Assembly (NCBI GenBank): GCA_029255685.2
Contig: CM055313.2
Span: forward strand, 76,858,641 to 76,922,640
From: Silene conica
Taxonomy: Eukaryota > Streptophyta > Magnoliopsida > Caryophyllales > Caryophyllaceae
Direction of reading: 5' to 3'
DNA length: 64,000 nt
A program made the position numbers and the translations under genes. Below are positions 32,804 through 45,088 of the stretch, one piece after another. Positions within the stretch are counted from its first letter, which is position 1; every line of letters starts with the position of its first letter. Below the pieces are notes generated by a model. It did not search any database. It worked only from the letters and a program-made list of their open reading frames with translations, and was not told the DNA's origin.

Positions 32804-35370
32804 TAGCCATCATTCCTTAATTCCTCGTATTAAGGAGAATCAATACGATAATCATTGAATAAATCACCCAATACATTTGAGCTATTTTCTTTGCTAAACC
32901 ATATATGTATTGATTGACATCCTCATTGTAGATTTTGACTACAATATTTTCCAACTAATATGATACTTCTGGACCATAAACTAATTTCAAATGTTTAGCA
33001 TGAAGCTCATTTAAATAATATTCTCATATTCTCAAACTTCAAATTGAGACAATAATAGTTTCCTTGAAGTAACTCTACATGAGTTTGAATTTTCCATTTT
33101 GGAAATAATCACGATAACCTTTCAATCGTGTCGTAGAGGTTCATATATAATCCTGAGTTCCCAAAACTCAATAAATCATCACCATTTGATGATCATTTAT
33201 AAGAGGCTCCTATAAGGAGTTATCCTCGTTGGAGTATCTCATAAGATAATATTTCTCCTTTTTAAATATTTATCAAATAAAAACAAAATAATAAATCACG
33301 TGCATGCATATGATATGTAACCGATTCTATTCAACATTCTAAAACACATAATAATGTAAATATTAAAACTAAATGCAATGATGAACTAAATCTCAAAATG
33401 CACATGATGATGACTCGATAATGCAAACTGTACAATTTTGTTTCCTAACATTCATAACTTAAAATGACTTCCGGTGAATAAATGGACTTCCGGTCCATGA
33501 GCTCATTCATAATCATTGATTATGTGTCGACAATAAAATTGGACTTATTTATAAGATCCCCATTATCTAGTCCATTAAATTCCGCGCGCAATTGCATATC
33601 GGTTCCTTAACCTATCGATATAATTTCAATATCTCGTGATATTGTCAGTACTGAATCAGTGATATCTGAATATATACGGTACCATTTCTTTTTCTATATA
33701 GGCCATCTATTATCATTCAGATATCTATGTCCTTTCCGGGACATCCAAACTTCTTTACTCTGTAAGAGTACCAACTGCTCATGCTTGCCATTTTCTTATT
33801 ACTTAAAATAATTGAACCGATATGACTTTCACACTACCTTTCTTGTGTGTTTGTTGTTCAAACTGGCAAGAATCCAATTTTCGTTACACCAACTTTCTAT
33901 GACTAATTTATAGCTCGCTATACCACATATAGGGCTATCTGTCTATAATTAAATCATAGATTTCATTGTATGAACATATCACATTTTTGATAAGATGATC
34001 AAAGCGGTATTATTAATACATCTTCATTATTAAATGAATACCATCATTTTAATTCCATGAACCTATATGTGATGTATTTCATATTTGAAACAAACCGCTG
34101 AACATGTCCAGGTTGGGGATAATATACTTGTTTGTTTTTACCAGCTTTTCCTTATCATTCTCCCCCTAAGGTGGTAAAAACCATAACCACTTTAGACCTT
34201 AATTTCTCATTTCACCGATGAGAATTTATATTGGGATTTTTTTTGTATAATAACCATATAATGCAGTTGGATTTTAAATGTGTTGAATCACAATGCCCAA
34301 TTTGGAGACTAAAGATTTCATATAATAAGCTGTGATTACCACACAATAACTACTTAGAAAAAATCATTATGTGGCTACAAGCCCCTTTATATAATGACAA
34401 TCCATAAATGAACATTTAAGTTCTTTATTAAGTAGTTGTTAGATCTCCAATATCGAATATATTCAATCTCCGTGTAATGTCTTGCTTTTAATAAATTTAC
34501 ACGGGAGAGTTTCAACACTTATATTTTCCTTAAGATAAACTTCAGGTTTATCAAAACGGGTATAATAAGAACCCGGATGGCCTTAATATGTCACATCTGA
34601 ATTATTTCATGTCAACTTTCCAAGTTGCCCATAATCCATGGCAATCTTTAATAAAAATCGGCTGTGTCTCAATGATTTCACTTATCACACGCCACCCTAA
34701 GTTGACTATATTTTTCTTGCTAAATTTGTAGTCAGCAATACTTTATTCAACCTGATAGTTGATGTGACAAATGACACAATAAGTGTCCCATATATGTAGG
34801 CAAGACTCATCAATATTCCAATAGGAAATATATTTCTCTTTGAGTTTTCTCAAATGACCAATAATTATAATCGTCAACATGTTCAATGATGACATACCCA
34901 TGTTTATCACATCCTTTTAATGTGTTGTATAACATGATAATTACATATGTAAATTGATCATAGTTTAACTTACAAATCAATTATTCTCTTAACCACAAAG
35001 GTTCCAACAACTTAAAAATTAGTTGTATTTTTCGACGATTTACCTCATAATACCATATGAGCGTCACATTATCACCTTTCTTTCAAGAGTATAATAAATA
35101 TCCACTTTTGATAGAAATATAAGTGTTTCAAAATAAATACATCACGTCCTCATATTTGAGGATTACCGATGACATAATTTCCTCCAATAAAATAATAATT
35201 TCACATGGAGGCAAAATACCACTTATAAAATATTCAAATCATATATTTTTTTCATTATACCGTGTTGCATCGTTAATAAATCTCATATGCCATAGTTTAT
35301 GAGCGTTTGAGAACTATGAATAAACCCCAAGTTTATTCTTGCTTTATTACTCAAAAATGTAATCCCCACC

Positions 35371-36535
35371 GTGAACTTCAGGCCACAGTTTTAATATTTG
35401 TAAACATTATGAACTTCAGGTCATAATTCTATATAGGTAAATACTATGAACTTCGAGCCATAATTTTATTATTTGCAACCACTATGAACTTCAGGCCATA
35501 GTGTAAAGCTCAAATTTCAACCCATAAATAATTCATCCTTTCTCGTATCAAATTTCGAGCATATATGAGTCTTACATGACTCTTGTAAGATATTTACTTT
35601 CCTGAGATATTTTCATTTCTTTCAATGAATAAATCTTTGACTCAATAAGGCCACGTCTTTAAACTCAATAAAGACTTCATCAAATGTCACATTATAAAAC
35701 GCAATTTAAGCCACATCACTAGGCTTATCATTATGTCATGTTTTCGATCTCTTTTACCAACAGAGCCTTTATGAGATGTCACATTCATTCCCAAGAATAG
35801 ATCCAATTTCAATCTCATTATACTATTCTCATTATACTATTCGGCTTATCATTATGCCATGTTTTCGATCTCTGTCACCGACAGAGTCTTCCTTTTTTTT
35901 TTTTTTCATTCACTCTAGGCTTATCATTATGCCATGCTATCGATCTCTGTCACCGGCAGAGTCTTTTATGAGATGTCACATTCACTTTCAGGATTGGATC
36001 TAATTTCAAATATTATTATACTGTTCAACTTCAGGTGAACAAAAATCAATTTAGAAATAATTTCCCTTGAATAAAACCGTTTTATTCGTTTAAAACTCAA
36101 ATGCGTATCAAAATCGCAGCTGTGAACTTCTGGCCACTAGCTTTCATGTGAACTTCTAGCCACTTGCCTTAGATAATATAAACTTATGAACTTCAGGCCA
36201 AAATACAATATGAATATCAGATCTCCCCATCTTTATAAAATAAATCTTTTGGAACTTCAGGCCCAAGATAGTATGACGTGTTTCCCTATGAAACTTCAAG
36301 TCCAAAATACGGTATGAATATATTGTATTGATGTGACGGTGTTATATTTTCCCTTTAAAACTTTGAACTTCAGGTCAAAGTCATATTATAAACATATCTC
36401 CCTTATGAGACGGTGTTAAATTTACACCAAACTTTGAACTTCACGTCAAAGTCATAATATAAACATATCTCCCTTATGAGACAGTGTTAAATTTACATCC
36501 TTAAAACTTTGAGCTTTAGGTCAAAGTCATAATAT
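35371..36535. repeat. Array of about 13 hairpins with constant ACTTCAGG loop
   Basis: The loop (A)ACTTCAGG(C) is repeated with different self-complementary stems: ATTATGA/TCATAAT (35406-35427), CACTATG/CATAGTG (35480-35503), GTTCA/TGAAC (36023-36040) and ACTTTGA/TCAAAGT (36360-36381 and two later copies). Others are weaker (GTG/CAC at 35371 and about 36122). The stems differ in sequence but remain paired. Confidence 0.85.
35728..35965. repeat. Three copies of a GATCTCTGTCACCGACAGAG hairpin module
   Basis: GGCTTATCATTATG, then a TTTTCGATCTC-type link, then a CTCTGTC-ACC-GACAGAG stem-loop, occurs at about 35728, 35842 and 35918. The first copy has a weakened stem (TCTTTTACCAACAGAG). A 14-base or longer T run separates copies two and three. 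Confidence 0.8.
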
Positions 36536-37549
36536 TGACATTATGACATATCTCCCCATCTATATAAAATAGACCCAAAATTATATGATATGTCCTTTTT
36601 CAAAAGATGTTTCCCTATGAAACTTAGTTCTAAAATAATATCATATGTCCTTTGTCAAAACTTGTTGACCCATATATAAACCTTCATGTTCAATAATAAC
36701 ATATATCCAAACTAATTATTATAATAATCAAGAAATATGTTCTCGTACTTATTATTATTACGGTATTACAAATAACAATTGAGGTCACGAATAAACCAAC
36801 GCATTCAACATATTCATTAAAGAAAGTTTAAAATAATTTTTTTTTTTTCTCGTATAAGAAAACGAATAAAACAACGTAATAATTCAACAATAGGTAGTGC
36901 TATTGCTCCGCGAATTAACCATCATTGTTAATACATAAATATACGTCAACAAACTAATAATATATATACGTTAATGATAAATTTCATAAATAAGTAATAA
37001 AATATAAGATTAACTCATGATATGACGTGCGTACCGGTAGAGAAAAGCTTCCTTCGTTTCGGTAGAATGCTCCTAGTCACATGAGAAAGAGTGCCCTCGA
37101 TGAGACCATTAATTAGCAAAGGAATCTGCCTCTTACTCTAGAGAATTCCTTTGAATACTCAGAGTCCTTTGAATACTCGGAGTCTCACATACATAGCGTC
37201 AACCACAATCACTACGTTGCATACAAATATAATAAAATAAGATTTACGATTTTACGTAAATCTTCTAATTATCAAATCTGAATAATATATGTCAAATTAA
37301 GATTATTAATTCCTCTTCGCTCCTTCTCGCTCAGTCGGTGAAGACTCGTGCTGATAACGTGTTGTGAAACAAAGACAAGAGAGAATTATAGAGAGAAAGT
37401 AAGAGAGACAAAAGTAGGTTCTCATTCCATTATGAGGGGTATATATACATATACAATGAGGTAGAGTTTCCAAAAGATAAAACACTCTAAGATATTAGAA
37501 GATATGGACATCCATATAATATTATACTATAATATTTCATAACATTTAT

Positions 37550-38018
37550 TTATTTATTATGTAAGTTCCATTGTTGAGTTATGAAATATTCATCACATTT
37601 TCAAACTTCATCTTACGCGTTTGTTTTGTTCAAATTTAAGGTCTAACTAAATTTGTGGTATTAATAATAAGATACTAGTCTTGTTTTTTTTATAATATTG
37701 TATAAATAAATAGATAACCAAAATTGATATTTTTCAATATTTTATAAATAAATGAATAATATAGTAATTAATTAATATAGATGAATTATGTATTAATTAA
37801 TATAAAAATGATATGTGGATTAAAAATTAAATACTTTAAGTAGTCTTTTAACTGTATTGGAGACATAAATACTAATAATAATAATGTACATTTAGCCAAT
37901 ATTCATGTGAATAAGATTCATTTTGTCCAACTTGTTAATATGATTGAGATCCTTGAAACTCCAATTTCATTCTATAAGAGCTATTTTTTAGGGACGTGTT
38001 TTTTCACATACAGATTTT
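37550..38018. other. AT-rich intergenic DNA, no feature recognised
   Basis: No coding or terminal-repeat signal beyond AT-rich background. Confidence 0.4.
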
Positions 38019-38694
38019 ACTCTTTTACATACGATTTTACCAAACTATCCTTGTCATTTTTTTTATCATTCCTTCAATTGATTTTTTCTCTCATCCTTCA
38101 TCTCCTTAAATCAACTGCTATATTGATCTCCCCTCCGTCACAACTCCGTTCCCCTACCTCACAAAAATTTAAAAAAAGAAGAAATAAAAGCTAAAAAAAA
38201 CTAAAACAGAAACAAAAATTAAAAGGTAAATATGTGATATTAAAAATTAAAAAAGAAAAAAGAAAAAAAGAAGGAAGAATAAAAACTGCAATATCAGCCA
38301 ACACCCACGACACAACACAACACTGCAACAAGACCGCAAGACGCCGACATATTGTCGGGCAATAACACAGTAAACAATGGGCGACAATATGATGGATGCC
38401 GATAATTCAAAGGCGTTGACGTTGACCGTCAAAGTTAATCGCTATGTATATAATTTTAATAAAATAAAATTAATAATTTCAATAAAACACATTAATAATC
38501 GTTATGAACATTATTACTCCAATAATTGAAGAATTATAATCCATTTTTTTTTAATGTTTTTAGAGCAATTGATTCAATTTTAGGGTAAAAATGCATATAT
38601 AAGAGTTATTTGCGTATATTTTGGAAGGAGGGATTATGTTTTGGAACAAAGGTAGTATACGGAATTTTTATGAAAAATCCGTATGTGAAAGAGT
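38019..38694. mobile_element. Possible MITE with CTCTTTYACATACG inverted ends
   Basis: ACTCTTTTACATACGATTTT at the left is inverted at the right as AAAAATCCGTATGTGAAAGA plus GT. 676 bp, no coding frame. No target duplication seen, so the exact ends are tentative. Confidence 0.4.
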
Positions 38695-38983
38695 AATTCC
38701 AATTTTTTATAGAGAAACTAATGAATACAAAAATAACACATACAAAAAATAAAACATACATTTTAAATTTTATGAAAAACTATTTCTTTCATAAAACTAA
38801 AAACAATTGATCCTTAACGTGCGTGCATGGACAGACCCACGTATTACTATGCTGTAGCATTTGCTACACAAAATGCAGGAAAATGCTGATAAAAAATTCT
38901 TAATTGCTACACCATTATTCCCATCATTAACCGCCATAATGACCATTACTATAGGGAAATACTGACGTTTCATTCTTTGCTTA

Positions 38984-39030
38984 CTAGTTTTATTCTCGTG
39001 CAAAAAATGCACGGGTCGTAATAAAAGATG
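38984..39030 (-). mobile_element. Helitron-like 3' end (minus strand)
   Basis: Minus-strand CCCGTGCATTTTTTGCACGAG hairpin region (6-bp stem CGTGCA/TGCACG) followed by AATAAAACTAG before T: the hairpin-CTAG-T pattern. The 5' end was not found to the right. Confidence 0.45.
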
Positions 39031-40103
39031 TTTAAAAGATGAAAAATGCGAGATTAAATTTACACAAATAACGTGATATAATTATTGTCTTATTGGTAGG
39101 GATACCAAATTCACTCACCTCCTCTGAATTTCGAATTGATTCAAGCGAACAAATTCGCAATTCGCTTTTGTATCAATTCGGTATAAATCTTTAGTATTCG
39201 CTCAGATAAGCAAATTACATGATTTCCCTAAAACCAAAAAATATTCAGAAAAAGTTGGAAGTATATGTAAGAGATGTAACATTACTTGATCAATTTTATG
39301 TTAATCTTATGTTATTTTAGTACTTCAAAACTTTTTCACATAAATTTTATCAATAATAATAATTCCGCTAAAATAATTTTTTGTATTTTGTTCATTTTAT
39401 ACGATAGGCAAGTCAATACTGAATTAGCGAATTATAATATGAAGGTTAATTGTTGTTTTATTTTTATTTTTTATTTTTAAAATCTCCAAAATAGTATCTT
39501 TCTATACGAATTCATGTAAAGTTAATTATTATTCCTCCATTTTATTTTTAAAAAAGAATGTAGTATCTTTCCGTTTGTTAAAAAATGTATATAGATTTGG
39601 TATTATTATTATTGTTAACCTTCTATTTTGTTTATCATAAATAATTGAAATCATGATTTTTTTAATTTCTATTTTTGTTTTGATGACTATTAAGTTTTTT
39701 TGCAGATAAAATTCTGAATTTGAATATTTAGGCTTTACAACTTGTTCTTGCATATTTCTCAAACAACTTTTTTCGCAAAGTAATTAGTCTATTTTTTTCA
39801 TTCTTAATAGTGTCTTTTCATTAATAGTAAAATATGATGATGCGTTTTGTGTATTATAGGAGTATTATACTATTTTAGGTCTATAACAGTTTTCCGCTTT
39901 AAATTTCTAGATCTACTGACAATATTATTATCACAATCATTTATTTTCACTATTTTTTCATTACTATTAAATTTGTTACAAATTATTTCGATGTTCTTAC
40001 TTTCTCATATTTTTGACTTATGAAATTATTTTTTAGTATTTTTTGTACTTATTACAAAAGGATTGACACTTTTAATGTTTTTCTAGTACTAAATTCTCAT
40101 TAT
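39031..40103. other. AT-rich intergenic DNA, no feature recognised
   Basis: Short open frames are AT-rich chance frames; no known motif. Confidence 0.4.
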
Positions 40104-40120
40104 TTTATGCATAGACTATA

Positions 40121-40304
40121 AAGGGCAGCCCGGTGCACGATGGCATCCCCGCTAGGCGAGGGTCTGGGGAAGGGCCCCACCACAAGGGTGTAATGGGGGC
40201 AAGCCTTCTCTTGCCATTTTGGCAAGAGACCGCTCCCAGGGCTTGAACCCGTGACCTCACGGTCACAAAGCAACACCTTAACCGGTGCACCAAGGCTCCC
40301 CTTC
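40121..40304 (-). mobile_element. tRNA-derived SINE (Au-like), 17-bp TSD
   Basis: Minus strand begins GGGGAGCCTTGGTGCACC, with a box-A-like stretch and the box B GGTCACGGGTTCAAGCC, and ends CACCGGGCTGCCCTTT, the layout of Au-type plant SINEs. The 17-bp direct repeat tttatgcatagactata flanks it at 40104-40120 and 40305-40321 without mismatch. 184 bp. The tRNA-like part is an internal Pol III promoter, not a tRNA gene. Confidence 0.92.
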
Positions 40305-40659
40305 TTTATGCATAGACTATAGTATTGAAAAATAATTTTCAATTTTTTTTAATGGTTGAATTCATTATTTTATTTATTTATTAATATTATTGAATGTTTT
40401 TTCATTAATTCAAGTTTTATACACATGTTATTGCCTTGTGCCTTTATCTTCTTTAAAAAAAAGTGCCGGATTTGATTTTATGAAATTTTATTTTATATAT
40501 GTCGTATAAATGTATTATATATAGAATTATATATAATATAGAATGAAATGAGAGTAAATATTAAAAGTAAATAAAAAGATCAATCTAAAAAAACCCTAAA
40601 GAGCTCTCTGGAGGAGAGAGCTCTCTGGAGGCGATCACTGAACGATTCTCAGGCATCCA

Positions 40660-41850
40660 TGGCCGGATCTTCAAGCTCTCCTCCATTGCGCATTATCACT
40701 CAGCGTCTCAGCGACAAAGCAAAAAGAAGAAACAACAGGCTGATAATTCTACGGTCACTAATACCACGACCCATGATGATGGAAAAGGACCAGAACAGAG
40801 TATGGAGAAGACTATGCAGAATCCTATTGGCATAGCACCTTTTGACGTTGGTTCTGATGATGAGGATGATGATGATACTCAGAACCCTATTACTGATACT
40901 AATGCAGACAAGGAAGCACCATGGTTCACCATAAAAGGTGATAAATCTATTCCTGAAATAGAAACGGTGAATGAACCATTACTGCGACTGCAACCAGAGG
41001 ATGTTGAGGAATTAACCTACTGGGAAACTGCAGTCTATGGCTTTGTTGTGGGGGCTCAACCTCCATGGCCAGTGATGGAGGGATTCCTCAAAAGATTATG
41101 GAATATACACAAAGTTGACAAAATATCTCTCCTGCCAAATGGAATCTTCATGGTCAGATTTGAAACAAAGGAGATACAATCAGCAGTCTTGAATGGTGGA
41201 TGTTACCTTTTCGATAATAAGCCGCTTGTGGTTAAACAATGGCAGGCCAATGTAGACCTAGAAAAAGAGGAGGTTAAGCAGGTGTCAGTATGGATTAGAC
41301 TACATAACTTACACTTGAAATTCTGGGGACACAGTTTACCAAAATTGGCATCTCTAGTATGGAAATATATTCAGAAAGACCCTTATACTGAAGCAACGAC
41401 ACGACTTGGATTTGTTAGGGTGTTAGTTGAAATGAAGATTGGTCAGGCCTTACCAAAACAAATTAAATTCTTGGATGAACAAGGATCACTTGTTGAAGTA
41501 AAAGTGGAGTATGAATGGCTACCAGTTATGTGTACCAAATGCAAGAGATTGGGACATGAGCATGAGAACTGTAGAGTAGGGAAGCCTAGACCTCTAGTGC
41601 AGCAACCTAAACAGGTTTGGAAACCAAAACCATAGGCCTCTCCACTGCAGAAGCAACCAGTACAAACTATATCACAAAACAGACCAGTGCAGGAGAATGA
41701 GAATAGACCAGGACCTAGCCAGACTTTTACCGGGAAGGAAACAATCAATGCAGCAGCACCAAGGAGTCCATCCTTTTTACAGATGCTCACGGGTGGGCAG
41801 AATAAGGAGGCAAGTCCTGTAAGTGTTAACCCTACCCCCTACAGTTCCCA
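40660..41850 (+). pseudogene. LINE-B ORF1 (DUF4283 and CCHC zinc knuckle), frameshifted
   Basis: A first ATG at 40660 (MAGSSSSPPLRIITQRLSDK) runs into the main frame only after a one-base shift in the A-rich stretch near 40720. From 40802 the frame is open to a stop at 41633. It shows the DUF4283-type RNA-binding region (WETAVYGFVVG, MVRFETKEIQ, QVSVWIRLHNL) and the intact CX2CX4HX4C knuckle CTKCKRLGHEHENC near residue 248. The tail to 41850 is proline/glutamine-rich in continuation past the stop. In the L1 model this is the RNA chaperone of the retrotransposon particle. Confidence 0.85.
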
Positions 41851-42752
41851 ATGATCCCTATTGGATTTTGGAATGTGAGGGGGATGAATAGGGATGAGAA
41901 GCAGAGGGAAATATATAATTTTCTGCTTATTAATAATGTAGGTTTTTTTGGTTTATTAGAAACAAAAATAAAAAGAATTAGACATAATGAGGTAGCTAGG
42001 AATAATTTTGCTCAGTGGAGCATTACTTCAAACACTCATCTGCATAATGGGGGTAGAATTTTGATTCTATGGGATCACACTAAGTGTAACATTCAACCTA
42101 TTCTTTACACTCCTCAATTGATTCACTGCTTAGTTGAGGACATTCAATTTGGGTTACAGTATCATGTGACAATTGTATATGGCTTTAATGCTAAACAAGA
42201 AAGAGAGGCTTTTTGGACAGACCTGAAGCACATTGCTGGGACCGTGCAGAGGGCTTGAATAATAGTAGGAGATTTTAACTGTGTCCTTAATCAGGAGGAA
42301 AGACTAGGTGATAGCTTTAACTTGGCAGAGGCTGCACCATTTCAGGACTGCATTGATAGTTGTGAATTTATTGATAGCCCTGCCCTAGGTTCTTACTACA
42401 CCTGGAATAACAAGCAGAATCCAGAAGAAAGGGTATTTAGTAGACTAGACAGGTGCTTAGTGAATGAGCAATGGCTAAATAATACGACTGAAGCTAGAGC
42501 TAACTTCATGCCAGAGGGTTTGTTTGACCATTGCCCTTGTGTAATAGCCACAGGTCCTGGACAACCAAACCATACAAGGGGGTCCAGATATTTTAACATG
42601 TGGAGCCAATGTGATCAATTTGAGGCCATTGTTCAGCAAGGGTGGCAATGCCAGGTGGATGGTACTCATATGTTTAGAGTAGTCAAGAAGCTGTAGGGTC
42701 TTAAGATACCTTTGAAAGCTCTGAATAAAGAAAAATTCTCTGATATTGAGCA
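41851..42752 (+). pseudogene. LINE-B ORF2, endonuclease part
   Basis: Starts MIPIGFWNVRGMN with endonuclease motifs FWNVRG, LLETK, GDFNCV and FDHCPC in order. Stops interrupt it at 42256 (a tryptophan-type codon before IIVGDFN) and 42694. Continues at 47351 after the CACTA element. Confidence 0.87.
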
Positions 42753-43325
42753 CACTAGTACAAAAACACCCTATTGTGTCCGTTCTATATGACTTATTGC
42801 GTCGGTTCTTGCTTGACGTTTTTGGAGGTGACGTTTATTGAAACGTCGGTTCTGAAACTGACGCAAAAAATAGATATTTGCATCAGTTCTTAGTATACAA
42901 CTGATGCATTTGATGTATCATTTGCATCAGTTCTTACAATACAACGGATGCAATTGCTAGAAGAACCGACGCAAATAGCTTAGTTTTTGCATCAGTTTTC
43001 CAGTAACGGATGCTTTTACGCTTAGCTTTTGCGTCAGTTTCCCAACAACTGATGCAATTAGTACCTTAATTTCGCGCAAAAGTGAATAGTATATGCGTCG
43101 GTTATAAACGAAACTGACGTTTTTTCTCTACTTGTTGCGTCAGGTTTGTTAAAACTGATGTATTTGATATGTTGTTTTAGCGCCAAGTTTACTAATATAT
43201 GCATCGGTTATGATAGGAACTGACTCTTTTGCTCTATTTTTTTGCATCATTTCTTTTCAAAACCGATGCAATAACTAATTACCATTTGCGTCATTTCTTG
43301 TAAGAACTGATGTATTCTATTTTTA

Positions 43326-44983
43326 TGTTTTTAAAAAAAATCCGCTACCGAAATTTCGGCAGCACATTACAGATATCTATCTTAGTTATTAGTAGTCACG
43401 GAATGGTAGCTAGTAGAAGAAAAATATTGATATGAATCCTTGCTTCGTTATATCTGAGGGATTGATACCAATACCTGCTGTATAGATGGGTACATCCACC
43501 TGTCACAAGCTTATTGATAAACATGAGACTGAAATTACCTCATCTAACAAAAATGATACATAACAATAGATGAATCTATGGGGCCATTAAATAAGAATTG
43601 ATAATCTTAATAGAGAAAAATAGAGCTGATAAATAATCAAGAGTAAAGATTGAGGATGTATATCCAACTTTTTATGAGACTTGTGGACGGTATTGGCCAT
43701 ATATTCATTCCTACATATTGTTTGCACTCGTCCTCATGCAAGTCAAACAAATGGGATAACCCTGAAATAAGGTAGTGAAAAAACATAAGGAGACTTCCTC
43801 TTTCCCCTACCAAATGTATGTGCCTTTATAGTATCCCATGTCAGCAGGCCAAGCTGCAATATCTCCAGTGAAAAACCAGACAGTCCATCGGACAAGATAT
43901 AAGTGGTGAAGAAATCAGCCTGAAAAAAGAGGGGCACATTTTGAGCGAGATAACAGTTGCACAGAGAAACTCCCATGGCCATAGGTTATTGTGTGTAAAG
44001 ACGCACATGCACTGTGTGAAACAACGATAGCAACATAAACATTACCCAAGTGATTCAATGGCTCCCACAAATGGCGGGGTAGGGGGTTTCAAATGTACAC
44101 AGCCTTACCATTTGCTAACAACATAGAGAGCATATTTCTAGATGACGCGAAATGAAAATTCGTCGCTAACTGCATTGAATGATTATTACTTCAAAAGGAT
44201 AAAGAGCAACCATTTGCGAGCAATATTCCATTATAAGATAAAACAAAGAATAATAGTGAGTATACGGCTCCAATGAAAATGGAAAACATGAATAGCACAA
44301 AGTGGAAAAGATTTATACTGCATCCCATTTTCTTTTACTCGCCAAAAATATGTTTTTTTGGATAAAAAGAAGACGATTCTGACCAAACTTTTCTGACAAT
44401 ATATTAGAATATTTGGTTTAATAAATCAACTACACACATTTGAGATTCTAATCATACATACATTTACAGAAACTAATAGCCAAAGTCGAAAAGTTTTGCC
44501 TACTAAAGTACTAAGTCAAATTGGGTAAAACAGAAAGGAGCGGAGGTAATAGTAAACAACAATCATTATGAATGTAAGACACTTTAACTGAGCTGAAACA
44601 GCATGAGCGAGGTGGCTGGGAATATCACCAGGATGACTGAAAGATTGTCCTAATTCATCGAGCAACAATCATTATGAATAAACTCAAGAAGAAGACATTC
44701 CCAACTAGAAAATAGAATACCATATTACAGACTTTTATCTCTGTCTCATTCCTTGAGGAATACCCAGCTAACTGAGCAATACCGAGCAATGAATAGGGAA
44801 CAATGTTAATAATTATTAGTAAAATTTTAAGGACAACAACTTTTTTGAGAAGTCAGACGAATATTGACAACTGAGAAGCAATACCCCAGAGTAGTATATG
44901 ATGTTTTAGTGTTGTTAGTATATGATGTTTTAGTGTTGTTAGTATTCTGAAACCAATAATAATCACAGATGAGAGGACCAAAC
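43326..44983. other. CACTA interior, mostly unassigned
   Basis: A possible cryptic exon on the minus strand at about 43813-43921 (between TTTTTTCAG and a GTAGGGG donor) and a short open stretch near 44570-44640 may be further captured host pieces; neither could be named. Confidence 0.35.
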
Positions 44984-45088
44984 CTTCTTCTTGTCAGGCA
45001 TGTGTTCACCACTCTCCATCGACCATACAAGATCCAATTGTCCATCAGCAAATGGTTGTTCTAAAGCATTTGCAACTTGTAACGAGGC
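44984..45088 (-). pseudogene. VTE4: Captured exon of gamma-tocopherol methyltransferase
   Basis: Minus strand, 105 bp, bounded by ATATCAG acceptor and AAG-GTTTGG donor sequences. The translation QVANALEQPFADGQLDL followed by VWSMESGEHMPDKKK matches the motif region of plastid gamma-tocopherol C-methyltransferases (VTE4), where F/DGxFDLVWSMESGEHMPDK is strongly conserved and binds the methyl donor region. It is only one exon inside a CACTA element, with no start, so not a functional gene by itself. Recognition is from memory of the family. Confidence 0.75.

Larger units (their letters stand above)
32022..37544 (-). mobile_element. Coding-less copia-like LTR element with identical LTRs, TSD TTTAT
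   Basis: LTRs of 185 bp at 32022-32206 and 37360-37544 appear identical base for base. TTTAT flanks both sides (32017-32021 and 37545-37549). On the minus strand the LTR starts TGTTATGAAATATT, the polypurine tract CATCCAAGGGGGAG lies at 32207-32220, and a primer-binding-type sequence CGTTATCAGCACGAG follows the 5' LTR at 37345-37359. The 5.15 kb interior has no gag or pol frame in any reading, so it moves, if at all, on proteins from another element. The interior is instead packed with short stem-loops (35371-36535) and conserved 3' modules (32238-32803). Confidence 0.88.

Noticed and set aside
40105..40342. Functional tRNA or protein gene at the box A/box B region
   Set aside because: The Au-type SINE structure, 17-bp target duplication and lack of a cloverleaf acceptor stem explain it.
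43813..43921. Possible AMP-binding enzyme exon (WFFTGDI-like) in the CACTA element
   Set aside because: Only a seven-residue resemblance, with a stop at the exon start in that frame; too weak to call.
44827..45051. 74-aa frame overlapping the VTE4 exon
   Set aside because: It is out of frame with the conserved methyltransferase reading and crosses the splice donor.
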